This document shows, in pieces, positions 7,863 to 14,771 of a stretch of 15,974 bases of DNA. The stretch is from NCBI GenBank assembly GCA_964557845.1, contig CAZLBV010000037.1, positions 1-15,974 on the forward strand, in the 5' to 3' direction. Position 1 is the first letter of the stretch. Each line of letters opens with the position of its first letter. The notes below the pieces were generated by a model that had not been told where the DNA came from, made no database searches, and saw only the letters and a list, made by a program, of their open reading frames with translations. A program made the translations under genes and the position numbers. Source of the DNA: CAZLBV01 sp964557845. GTDB taxonomy: Bacteria; Acidobacteriota; Aminicenantia; Aminicenantales; Aminicenantaceae.

Positions 7863-7982
7863 GATAATTATGTAATATTTTTTATTTAATATCACTTTTA
7901 AAGATATTGCTTATAAATATGAGTGATTAATCAGAGTGATTCTTGAATTTTTATTTTCTGATCCTTCAGAAACAAGCTAAGC
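7863..7982. other. AT-rich intergenic stretch with palindrome and direct repeat
   Basis: No gene is seen here. It contains a perfect 10-bp palindrome TGATTAATCA (7924-7933), a direct repeat GAGTGATT at 7921-7928 and 7934-7941 (13-bp period), and a 6-bp hairpin TTTCTG/CAGAAA at about 7955-7972 with no T-run on either strand. The palindrome lies about 60 bp upstream of the regulator's -35 box and could be a second operator (inference). Confidence 0.4.
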
Positions 7983-8094
7983 TTGATTCTCGCTCTAATA
8001 AGGGAGCAGATACGAGGCGTCGGGAAGTGAAGTAGTTATCCACCGCGAACCTCCCGCAACAAAGTAGATGCCCATAATCTGCTCAAGAATCAGG
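7982..8094. ncRNA. Candidate structured RNA or small palindromic element
   Basis: Nested complementary arms suggest a rod-like fold. Outer stem: TGATTCT (7984-7990) with AGAATCA (8086-8092). Second stem: GAGCAGAT (8004-8011) with ATCTGCTC (8077-8084), leaving a 13-nt one-sided bulge. A third, imperfect stem pairs 8015-8021 with 8067-8073. A fourth pairs 8021-8027 with 8050-8056, and a small GTGG/CTAC hairpin closes the minus-strand form. Stem wobbles do not settle the strand. The right end overlaps the stop codon of the 72-codon gene. The sequence does not match any riboswitch, 6S, SRP or RNase P signature that I can recall. It may be a regulatory RNA, a 3' stabiliser of that gene's message, or a non-autonomous repeat element. 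Confidence 0.35.
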
Positions 8095-8308
8095 GTTTAG
8101 CTTTTATTTTATACAATACCGCACCCAAATACCCGCCCTCATTGATCTCGGCGATATACAATCCAGGCTGCATATGCGCCCGTCTTTTCAGCATGGGTTC
8201 GGATAATTTTTCGAGCAGGGCACTGGCTTCCCAATCATGGTTTCGATCGCTCAGCAAGATCTTTTCCTTATTCCTCACGATCTTCTCGAGGATCTCACGT
8301 AAACTCAT
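8090..8308 (-). CDS. Small protein of unknown function, 72 residues
   Basis: Not recognised. The protein is short and charged, with a helical N-terminal half (SLREILEKIVRNKEKILL) and a more hydrophobic, Gly-rich C-terminal end (QPGLYIAEINEGGYLGAVLY). It has no Cys pairs, signal peptide or membrane segment. The frame extends to an ATG at 8326, but the start at 8308 is preferred because AGGAG lies 8 nt before it and nothing similar precedes 8326. It stands alone between the cas operon promoter region and a divergent transporter gene. The stop codon lies in the outer stem of the structured element at 7982-8094. The good ribosome site supports a real gene; homologues would be needed to confirm it. 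Confidence 0.6.
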   Translation of the reverse strand: MSLREILEKIVRNKEKILLSDRNHDWEASALLEKLSEPMLKRRAHMQPGLYIAEINEGGYLGAVLYKIKAKP

Positions 8309-8394
8309 TAAACTTTCTCCTGTCATTATAGCGTAGCTCTTAACCTCATCTATACTATACGTATTAGAAGGCAGGAAGGTTGCCTAAAAACCGA

Positions 8395-8424
8395 TTGTCA
8401 CATGAAGACCAGTTATGATATATA
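8395..8424 (+). promoter_or_regulatory. Promoter candidate for the Na/Pi-PhoU cluster
   Basis: TTGTCA (8395-8400), an 18-bp spacer and TATATA (8419-8424), each one mismatch from consensus, about 100 bp before the ATG at 8527. The remaining intergenic DNA from 8309 to 8526 shows nothing else beyond a weak AGGCA/TGCCT hairpin at about 8369-8386. Confidence 0.4.
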
Positions 8425-8526
8425 GTACCTTCATTTAAGACTTAATATTATCTTATTAGTTCTTTAAGCTACAGTAAGATTATTTATCATGAATCCGATT
8501 GGAAGGCTTGTTATCAAACAGAATAA

Positions 8527-9627
8527 ATGAACGAAAAAACCGGATTTTTTAACCGCCACATAAATCTGATCAATATAATTCTCCTTATCCTCTCACTTTA
8601 TTTGTTTCTTTTCAGCCTGGAACTGATGGGAGCATCCTTAAAGATGTTCGGTAAAGGATTAGCCGCAACGCTTATCGAAACCACCACCAATCCCCTGGTA
8701 GGCTTATTCATCGGAATACTTGCCACTTCGGTTGTCCAGTCCTCATCATCAACAACCTCCATTGTGGTTGGGCTTGTCAGCGCAGGCACATTGAATGTGG
8801 CCAACGCTATTCCCATCATTATGGGGGCCAACATCGGCACTTCTGTAACCAATACTCTCGCAGCTTTAACTCAGATCAGAAGGTCAGAAGAATTCCGCCG
8901 CTCATTTGCAGCCGCAATTGTTCACGATTACTTTAATCTGTTGGCTGTCCTAGTGCTTTTTCCTCTTCAGTATTTCACAAATTTTCTGGGGATAGCAGCC
9001 TCTTTTTTAGGCCGCGAATTCCAAAATATAGGCGGTCTGAATTTTTTGAGTCCGGTTAAATACGCCACCAAACCAGTCGTAGAAGTCCTGATAGGTGTGA
9101 CCGGAGAACATCCCTGGGTCCTCTTGGGTCTTTCCCTCTTCTTTCTTCTCTTTGCCCTGACCCGGATGGTGAAATCACTCAAGGTTTTGGTCATAACCAG
9201 AGCCGAAGCCTGGTTCGACCGGTATTTATTCAAGAATGCCCACCGGGCTTTTCTGGTGGGGCTACTGCTTACGGCCATGGTGCAGAGTAGTTCCATTACA
9301 ACCTCCCTGGCCGTTCCCATGGCAGGCGCAGGCCTTTTGACTCTGGTTCAGATCTTTCCTTATACATTAGGGGCCAATGTAGGCACCACCGTAACCGCCA
9401 TCCTGGCAGCCCTGGTGACAGGAAATCTATCGGCAATTATAGTTGCGTTTTCGCATCTTTTATTCAACTTATCCGGTATAATTCTTTGGTGGCCTTTTAA
9501 AATTGTTCCAATCACTCTGGCGCAAAAATTTGCATTTTTTTCTACTCGCAGAAAAATAATACCTCTTTTTTATATACTTATAATTTTCTTCATCATTCCT
9601 ATATTAGTGATTACTATTGCAAGATAA
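8527..9627 (+). CDS. Na+/phosphate cotransporter family protein (NPT2-like)
   Basis: A 366-residue polytopic membrane protein of the Na/Pi-cotransporter family (Na_Pi_cotrans domains). It has the two inverted half-repeats of the family, each with a QSSS motif (Q71-S75 in VVQSSSSTTS; Q253-S256 in MVQSSSITTS) followed by a GAN-GT motif (GANIGTS at 100-106, GANVGTT at 282-288). Hydrophobic segments are at about 14-35, 55-70, 80-100, 128-148, 196-212, 240-275, 290-320 and 345-364. It lacks the C-terminal cytoplasmic PhoU domain seen in many bacterial members; a separate PhoU-like gene follows 12 bp later and likely supplies it. An in-frame TAA directly precedes the ATG at 8527, fixing the start, though the ribosome site is weak. 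Phosphate is the likely substrate by family; direction and ion use are not shown. Confidence 0.9.
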   Translation: MNEKTGFFNRHINLINIILLILSLYLFLFSLELMGASLKMFGKGLAATLIETTTNPLVGLFIGILATSVVQSSSSTTSIVVGLVSAGTLNVANAIPIIMGANIGTSVTNTLAALTQIRRSEEFRRSFAAAIVHDYFNLLAVLVLFPLQYFTNFLGIAASFLGREFQNIGGLNFLSPVKYATKPVVEVLIGVTGEHPWVLLGLSLFFLLFALTRMVKSLKVLVITRAEAWFDRYLFKNAHRAFLVGLLLTAMVQSSSITTSLAVPMAGAGLLTLVQIFPYTLGANVGTTVTAILAALVTGNLSAIIVAFSHLLFNLSGIILWWPFKIVPITLAQKFAFFSTRRKIIPLFYILIIFFIIPILVITIAR

Positions 9628-9639
9628 AGGGAGTTAACC

Positions 9640-10308
9640 ATGTTTAGAAAATGGCTGGCAATCTTCAAAAAAGACACATTAATGGACCAGGCATACCAAC
9701 AATCTTTTGAAATGCTGGACATAACCCTGGAGATGTTTCAAAAAGCCAAAAAGTCGCTTCGCTTTACTGAAGACTCGGAAGTCGATTTAAATGTCCGTGA
9801 TATGGACCTTAAAGTCAATAAATATGAGCGGGAAGTCAGAAGAATGGTCTTCAGGCATCTGGTCATGAGCGGAGCTGAAACCCTACCTTCGGGTTTAGCC
9901 TTAATAAGCATTATCATCGATATCGAACGTCTCGGTGATTATGCTAAAAATATGGTCGACCTGGCCGTAAACCATCCAGGCAAGCTTTCCGGAGGAAAGT
10001 TTGAACAGGAATTCTGCCGGATCGAAGAAGCCGTGGCGAATAATTTTGTCAAGACACGGAAATTCTTTGAGACCGGCATTTCAGAACCAGCCAGAGAGCT
10101 GCTAAAAGAATACAACTGGGTCAATCCTGCCTGTGATAGAATTATGTTCGACCTGTTAAGCGAAAAAGATAAAGACATACGCCCCCGGGATGCCATCGCT
10201 TTATCCCTCTACATTCGCTGGTTGAAACGAATTAATTCTCATCTGCGCAATATTACCACCAGTGTGGTTAATCCCTTTGACAGGATAGGATTCGAACCCA
10301 AAGAATAG
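9640..10308 (+). CDS. PhoU-like phosphate-transport regulatory protein
   Basis: A 222-residue all-helical protein with two PhoU repeats. The first (about 20-110) ends in DIERLGDYAKNMVDLA, close to the family's E-R-x-G-D-x-x-x-N metal-binding signature. The second (about 125-215) ends in LKRINSHLRNITTSV, where the acidic residues are replaced (E to K, D to S). The second metal site is therefore probably weak or lost. GGGAG lies about 8 nt before the ATG, and the gene starts 12 bp after the Na/Pi gene, so the two are surely cotranscribed. PhoU-type domains fused to or beside Na/Pi transporters are thought to modulate phosphate uptake. With no pst or phoR genes in view, this is more likely a transporter partner than the classical PhoU of the Pho regulon. 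Confidence 0.87.
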   Translation: MFRKWLAIFKKDTLMDQAYQQSFEMLDITLEMFQKAKKSLRFTEDSEVDLNVRDMDLKVNKYEREVRRMVFRHLVMSGAETLPSGLALISIIIDIERLGDYAKNMVDLAVNHPGKLSGGKFEQEFCRIEEAVANNFVKTRKFFETGISEPARELLKEYNWVNPACDRIMFDLLSEKDKDIRPRDAIALSLYIRWLKRINSHLRNITTSVVNPFDRIGFEPKE

Positions 10309-10345
10309 ACAAATACTGGAATTTCCAAAACAACTGGAGGAGATC

Positions 10346-11341
10346 ATGGATTATCGAGTATTGGGCAGAACCGGATTAAAAGTATCCCGGTTATGCTTCG
10401 GGACCATGTCTTTCGGTGGTGACGCAGATGAAAGTGTGTCTGGATCCATGTTTCATCTCTGCCGGGAAAATGGCATAAATTTTTTCGACTGCGCCAATGT
10501 TTATCAATCGGGGCGTGCGGAAGAAATATTGGGCAGGCTTATCAGAACCTGCCGGCAGGAAGTGGTGATAACCACTAAAGTATATTTTCCCACAGGAACC
10601 GGCATAAATGACGGAGGCAGCTCCCGCTATCATATCATGAATGCGGTTGAAGCCAGTCTAAAGCGTTTGGGAACGGATAGAATCGATATCTATTTTTTAC
10701 ACAGATTCGACGAAATCACTCCTTTGGAAGAAACACTACATGCTCTGGATGATTTAGTCAGGCAGGGAAAAATACTTTATATCGGTGCCAGCAATTTTTC
10801 TGCCTGGCAGACTGCCAAGGCTCTCTGCATCTCTGCCAAAGAAAAAATAAATGGATTCTGCTGTCTGCAGCCAATGTATAACCTGGTCAAACGCCAAGCA
10901 GAAGTGGAAATCCTGCCCCTGGCTCTTGAGGAAAATCTGGGAGTCATTCCTTACAGCCCCTTAGGAGGGGGATTATTATCCGGAAAATACAGTTCCTCAC
11001 AACATCCAGACAAAGGACGCCTCATCGATAACCAGATGTATAAGACCCGTTACAGCTACCCATGGATGTTTGAAGCAGCGGAACGCTTTACAGCTTTAGC
11101 TAAATCGAAAAGTATTCATCCTGCTTCCCTGGCAGTGGCATGGGTGGCGTCCCACCCTGCGGTTACCGCTCCTATAATCGGAGCTAGAAATACAGAGCAG
11201 CTTAAACCACTTCTGGAAGCCCCGGACATTGACATGACACCTGAATTGCGTCGGGAAATATCTTTGTTGTCTCCAGAGCTACCCTCTCCAACAGATAGAA
11301 ATGAAGAGAATGCTCCTTTCAATTACGGTATCCGGGAATGA
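10346..11341 (+). CDS. Aldo/keto reductase
   Basis: A 331-residue NAD(P)H-dependent oxidoreductase of the aldo/keto reductase superfamily (TIM barrel). The catalytic tetrad is visible: D48 and Y53 in FFDCANVYQSG, K78 in ITTKVYF and H119 in IYFLHRFD. The N-terminal MDYRVLGRTGLKVSRLCFGT, the block YIGASNFSAWQ and the cofactor-site segment IPYSPLGGGLLSGKY are typical of bacterial members that act on aldehydes or sugars. GGAGGAG lies 3 nt before the ATG. It follows the PhoU-like gene by 37 bp on the same strand and may be cotranscribed, though its chemistry has no clear link to phosphate. The substrate cannot be told from sequence. Its stop lies 14 bp from the stop of the convergent kinase gene, and no terminator hairpin is visible between them. 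Confidence 0.92.
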   Translation: MDYRVLGRTGLKVSRLCFGTMSFGGDADESVSGSMFHLCRENGINFFDCANVYQSGRAEEILGRLIRTCRQEVVITTKVYFPTGTGINDGGSSRYHIMNAVEASLKRLGTDRIDIYFLHRFDEITPLEETLHALDDLVRQGKILYIGASNFSAWQTAKALCISAKEKINGFCCLQPMYNLVKRQAEVEILPLALEENLGVIPYSPLGGGLLSGKYSSSQHPDKGRLIDNQMYKTRYSYPWMFEAAERFTALAKSKSIHPASLAVAWVASHPAVTAPIIGARNTEQLKPLLEAPDIDMTPELRREISLLSPELPSPTDRNEENAPFNYGIRE

Positions 11342-11355
11342 TGCCGCTTAAACCC

Positions 11356-14300
11356 TTATTGCTTGATCAGGGTAGATAAAGGCATCTGAAGCTCTGATAA
11401 GCGTTCTTCAGATTCGGCCACTTTTTGGATATTGGGATCAGCGTCTTTCCAGTAATCCAGGAAACGCTGGTAATTTCGAACCGCCATAGGCCTGATATTA
11501 TTCTCGTCATATATTTTAGCCGCCATGTAAAAACCTGCCACATACAGGTTGCCCCAATGGACTCTTCCCTGGGGGAGTACGGTCAGCATATCATATTGGA
11601 CTTTTGCATTCTCCAGATCTCCTGAATCGAAGTAGACTTGACCGAGAGAATCTAAGGTCATAGCCCAAAAATATCTACCAAAATAAGGTGAAGGGATAGA
11701 ATCAAGGGTTTCTTTTAACCATCTAACCGCTTCAGGATAATTTTGTTTTTTATGCTCAATTTTCCCCATCAAAAAAGAATGGTAACGGCAAACATCTTTA
11801 CTCAAGCTCTCCTCACATAAGGACCTAATCACATTTGCAGTGGTTTCTGCCTTTGTCATTTCACCCAAAGCAAGGTAAGATAAACCTTGATAGAGCAGTA
11901 TTTCTCGTTTGGCTTCAAGATAATCCTGTTGATGGGCAATGTCCAATGCTTGTTTGCATGATTCAAGCGCCCCTGTGGGCTGACCCAGCTCAAGCTGGAT
12001 CAAAGCTAAGGTAAGATTATAGTCGATCAACCACTTTCTCTCACTTAACAAATCCGCCAATTCTACGCCCTGGCGGGCCAGCTCAAGCGCTTCCTGAAAT
12101 CGTCCCTGAAAAAGATAAAGATTAACCAGACGGTGGAGCCCCTGGTTATGAGCTGTCGGCTCAGGTGTATCTAAGAGATTCTGATACTCCCGTTCTGCTC
12201 CGCTGATATCACCCAGATAATTGCGGATATCGCCTTTTAAGAGAAAATTTCTGTGGTGAAGGGGATCGATCCTGAAAGCATGTTCGGCTTCAAGAGAAGC
12301 CAGGCTGAATTCACTCTTCCAAAGATAATTATGCGCCAGAGATTCATGAATGGTCGCATTGTCATAAACATTATTCAAAAAGGATTCGAGTACATTTTGG
12401 GCATCATCTATCGATCCTTTATACATATAGACTTGAGCTAGATTAAGATAAGATTGAATACCCTCTGCCCCCTGGGTAATATTGCCTTGAAGCAGTTTTT
12501 GGGCTTCTTCCCACTGCTCTAATCTGATATATAAAATTGCCAGATTGTTTCGTCCGATCTCATCATCTGGATAACTTTTCAGTAATTTTTGATAAGTCGT
12601 TATCGCTTTATCATAGTTTGCCTCTGATTGCATATAATATTGTCCCTGGATATAAAACTTTTCTCTGTCAGAAACCTTGTCGGCAAGTTCAAAAGCCTGA
12701 TTTAGTTTTTTCTGTGCCTCGTTTTTATAACCAAGATTTTCATAAGCCAGGGCCATCGCCTGGTAAGCCATGGCAAAATTTTGATCCAGGCCAACAGCCA
12801 GATCCATCAACGCTATGCATTCAGTATAATCCCCCTTGTTGTGTGCCTTTATTCCTTCTTGATAGTATCTGGCAGCATCCGGGGATGTAGTGGTGATATT
12901 CTCTACAGCTTTATCTATATCCGCAGCGATCTCTTCCTGAGTCAACTTGAAGCTGCTTTTTATCCTGCGTGTCAAGGTATCGACTATCTCAAACAGGGTC
13001 TCTGATCCTTGGCCTTCTGCCATTTCGGATCCGATCTGCTTTCCGGACTGAGCCTCCTGAAGGGAAGTATTTACCCTGATAATATCCCCTGCCTGGGTAA
13101 TTTTACCTACCAGGGTATATTTGACTCCTCCCCGTTCGGCAACTCGCTGAAGATCACGGAATGAATATGTCTCTGCTTCAAGCAGATCGAGTTCATCCAT
13201 GATAGTCAACATTTTCTCTCCACTAAGCACATTTAAATATTTCGACTGGCTAAGATCTGCGATCAATAGATCAGACAGTGCTTTTTCCCAGTTATCAAAA
13301 TCTTCAAATCCAGTATTGTTCTCAAAGTACATAACAGCCAACGACGGCTTATCCTCACCCAGAGCGGCTAGTTTAGGATTGGAGATCAACCTCCATCCGA
13401 CGACAGCAATCAAAACAACAGCCAGGATCACCAGGATCGGTACATATAATTTTCTCAAATTGAATTTAACCGTAATCTCTCTTGATGTAATCGGTTTCCT
13501 TTGGGGCAAAACTCTATCGGTAGTGGGTACGTTTTTTTCAATTTCCTTGAGCTCAGCTAAGAGCTCTGTAGTTTTTTGATATCGTTTACTCTTATCCTTT
13601 TCAAGGCATTTAAGAATGATCCTGCTGATAGCATTAGGAATCTGAACATTTATTTCTGTTGGATCCTGGGGCGTCTCAGTTTTTTGCTTAACAGCCACAC
13701 TTATGGGAGTATCACCCTCAAAGGGCACTCTTCCCGTCAACATTTCATACATAATGATACCAAGAGAATAAATATCCGACCTTTGATCGACCTCTTTACC
13801 TTCCACTTGTTCAGGCGACATATACTCAGGAGTTCCTACTATAGAACCGGCATCAGTTATGCCTTTGGTCTTTACAGATCTGGCTATTCCAAAGTCCAGG
13901 ATTCGGGCATCACCTTCTCTATCGATCATTATGTTTTGGGGCTTCAGATCTCGATGAACCACGCCCTGTTTATGAGCTTCAACCAGCCCCTCACAAACCT
14001 GCTTTGCTATGAAAACCGCTTTTCCTACAGTAAACTGCCCTATCCTCCGCATGAGGCTTTTTAGGTCCTCACCAGGAACATATTCCATAGTAATATAGGG
14101 ATATCCCTGTTCTTCACTAAAATCATAAACCCGGCAGATATTGCGATGCGTGATCTTTCTGGTAAGCTTTAGTTCATTGCGGAACCGCTCTTTTGTTTTT
14201 TCATCAAAGGCCACCTCCGGATTTAGAAGTTTTAGAGCAACCTTTTCATCTATCTTTGTATCCAGAACCTTAAAAACCCTTCCCATTCCCCCTTTTCCCA

Positions 14301-14481
14301 GATCTTCCATGATGTAATATCTGTTGGCAAAGGTACTTCCTATGGATAAATCGTTTATTGTTGTTATAAGAGTTTTGGTATAGGAATTGGATTCATCCCC
14401 GGCAGCTATGATCTCGGCCCCGCAGTTGCTGCAGAAACGGCTGTCGCTGGTATTCTCATGATTGCAGTTGGGACACCTCAT
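11356..14481 (-). CDS. Membrane Ser/Thr protein kinase with zinc ribbon and TPR repeats
   Basis: A 1041-residue receptor-like kinase with the following order. A zinc ribbon comes first (CPNC and CSNC: C3, C6, C17, C20). A Hanks-type kinase domain spans about 55-315, with GKGGMG at 62-67, K84 in VALKLL, E103, HRDLKPQN at 176-183, DFG at 196-198 and GTPEYMSPEQ at 216-225; all catalytic residues are intact. One transmembrane helix (about 346-363) follows. Next is a domain at about 378-510 starting PSLAVMYFENNTG, like the TolB/FlgO-type domain often found before TPRs. A long TPR-like helical region runs from about 530 to 1030. The topology suggests a cytoplasmic kinase and an outward TPR sensor. 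AGGAG precedes the ATG. Its ligand and targets are unknown. It ends 14 bp from the convergent aldo/keto reductase gene. Confidence 0.93.
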   Translation of the reverse strand: MRCPNCNHENTSDSRFCSNCGAEIIAAGDESNSYTKTLITTINDLSIGSTFANRYYIMEDLGKGGMGRVFKVLDTKIDEKVALKLLNPEVAFDEKTKERFRNELKLTRKITHRNICRVYDFSEEQGYPYITMEYVPGEDLKSLMRRIGQFTVGKAVFIAKQVCEGLVEAHKQGVVHRDLKPQNIMIDREGDARILDFGIARSVKTKGITDAGSIVGTPEYMSPEQVEGKEVDQRSDIYSLGIIMYEMLTGRVPFEGDTPISVAVKQKTETPQDPTEINVQIPNAISRIILKCLEKDKSKRYQKTTELLAELKEIEKNVPTTDRVLPQRKPITSREITVKFNLRKLYVPILVILAVVLIAVVGWRLISNPKLAALGEDKPSLAVMYFENNTGFEDFDNWEKALSDLLIADLSQSKYLNVLSGEKMLTIMDELDLLEAETYSFRDLQRVAERGGVKYTLVGKITQAGDIIRVNTSLQEAQSGKQIGSEMAEGQGSETLFEIVDTLTRRIKSSFKLTQEEIAADIDKAVENITTTSPDAARYYQEGIKAHNKGDYTECIALMDLAVGLDQNFAMAYQAMALAYENLGYKNEAQKKLNQAFELADKVSDREKFYIQGQYYMQSEANYDKAITTYQKLLKSYPDDEIGRNNLAILYIRLEQWEEAQKLLQGNITQGAEGIQSYLNLAQVYMYKGSIDDAQNVLESFLNNVYDNATIHESLAHNYLWKSEFSLASLEAEHAFRIDPLHHRNFLLKGDIRNYLGDISGAEREYQNLLDTPEPTAHNQGLHRLVNLYLFQGRFQEALELARQGVELADLLSERKWLIDYNLTLALIQLELGQPTGALESCKQALDIAHQQDYLEAKREILLYQGLSYLALGEMTKAETTANVIRSLCEESLSKDVCRYHSFLMGKIEHKKQNYPEAVRWLKETLDSIPSPYFGRYFWAMTLDSLGQVYFDSGDLENAKVQYDMLTVLPQGRVHWGNLYVAGFYMAAKIYDENNIRPMAVRNYQRFLDYWKDADPNIQKVAESEERLSELQMPLSTLIKQ

Positions 14482-14520
14482 GTTGATCGAAAATCTCCTG
14501 TTCTATAAAATATTATAATA

Positions 14521-14540
14521 TCTATATCTATATCTATATA
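14521..14540. repeat. Hexamer tandem repeat (TCTATA, 3.3 copies)
   Basis: Three perfect head-to-tail copies of TCTATA plus two further bases, 40-60 bp upstream of the kinase ATG. On the minus strand each unit reads TATAGA, a -10-like hexamer, so the repeat sits inside the kinase promoter. Confidence 0.75.
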
Positions 14541-14555
14541 CGCAAGAATAGTCAA
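14527..14555 (-). promoter_or_regulatory. Promoter candidate for the kinase gene
   Basis: On the minus strand, TTGACT (14555-14550) and TATAGA (14532-14527) are separated by 17 bp. The -10 falls on the middle unit of the TCTATA tandem repeat, and a TATAAT-like box (about 14520-14512) lies farther downstream without a matching -35. The expected start leaves a leader of about 40 nt. Confidence 0.45.
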
Positions 14556-14645
14556 TTGAGTTGCCGGAAAACGGCATCAAATAGTAATCTTTCACTTAAT
14601 CTCTGCTCTACACTCATGTCTTTCTTATGCTCTGTATCTCATTTT

Positions 14646-14661
14646 TCTATATTAATATAGA
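14646..14661. promoter_or_regulatory. Perfect 16-bp palindrome, candidate operator
   Basis: TCTATATTAATATAGA equals its own reverse complement over all 16 bases. It lies between the divergent kinase and hydantoinase promoters, about 49 bp upstream of the latter's -35 box. A dimeric regulator could bind it. The AT-rich context makes chance possible. The rest of 14556-14709 shows nothing else. Confidence 0.4.
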
Positions 14662-14709
14662 CGCTAGTTCTACTCAAATTGTTGTCTGCCTTTATATAAA
14701 AAACTGGCT

Positions 14710-14738
14710 TTGACTTGGCTTATCGGTGATGTTAAAAT
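14710..14738 (+). promoter_or_regulatory. Promoter candidate for the hydantoinase gene
   Basis: TTGACT (14710-14715), a 17-bp spacer and TAAAAT (14733-14738), each one mismatch from the sigma70 consensus. The implied leader is about 26 nt and contains the AAGGA ribosome site before the ATG at 14772. Confidence 0.55.
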
Positions 14739-14771
14739 TTTCTCGCGTTTCATCCCGTTTAAGGAAATATT

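Noticed and set aside
7955..7972. TTTCTG/CAGAAA hairpin as a transcription terminator
   Set aside because: The stem is short and AT-rich, and no T-run follows it on either strand.
7982..8094. 6S RNA or a known riboswitch
   Set aside because: Rod-like shape is suggestive of 6S, but the length is too short and no conserved 6S or riboswitch core motif is seen.
8309..8360. TATAGT/TATAGA boxes as the promoter of the 72-codon gene
   Set aside because: No acceptable -35 sequence lies at a normal distance upstream.
8369..8386. AGGCA/TGCCT hairpin as a terminator or attenuator of the transporter gene
   Set aside because: Only 5 bp of stem, and the flank on the plus strand is A-rich rather than T-rich; likely chance.
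11342..11380. ACCCT/AGGGT arms as a shared terminator of the convergent genes
   Set aside because: Five-bp stem with a 12-nt loop and no T-run; one arm is inside the kinase coding region.
12537..12890. 117-codon plus-strand open frame
   Set aside because: Lies wholly opposite the kinase TPR region, which has strong domain support; no ribosome site or recognisable protein.
13576..14064. 162-codon plus-strand open frame
   Set aside because: Antisense shadow of the kinase catalytic domain; no plausible protein features.
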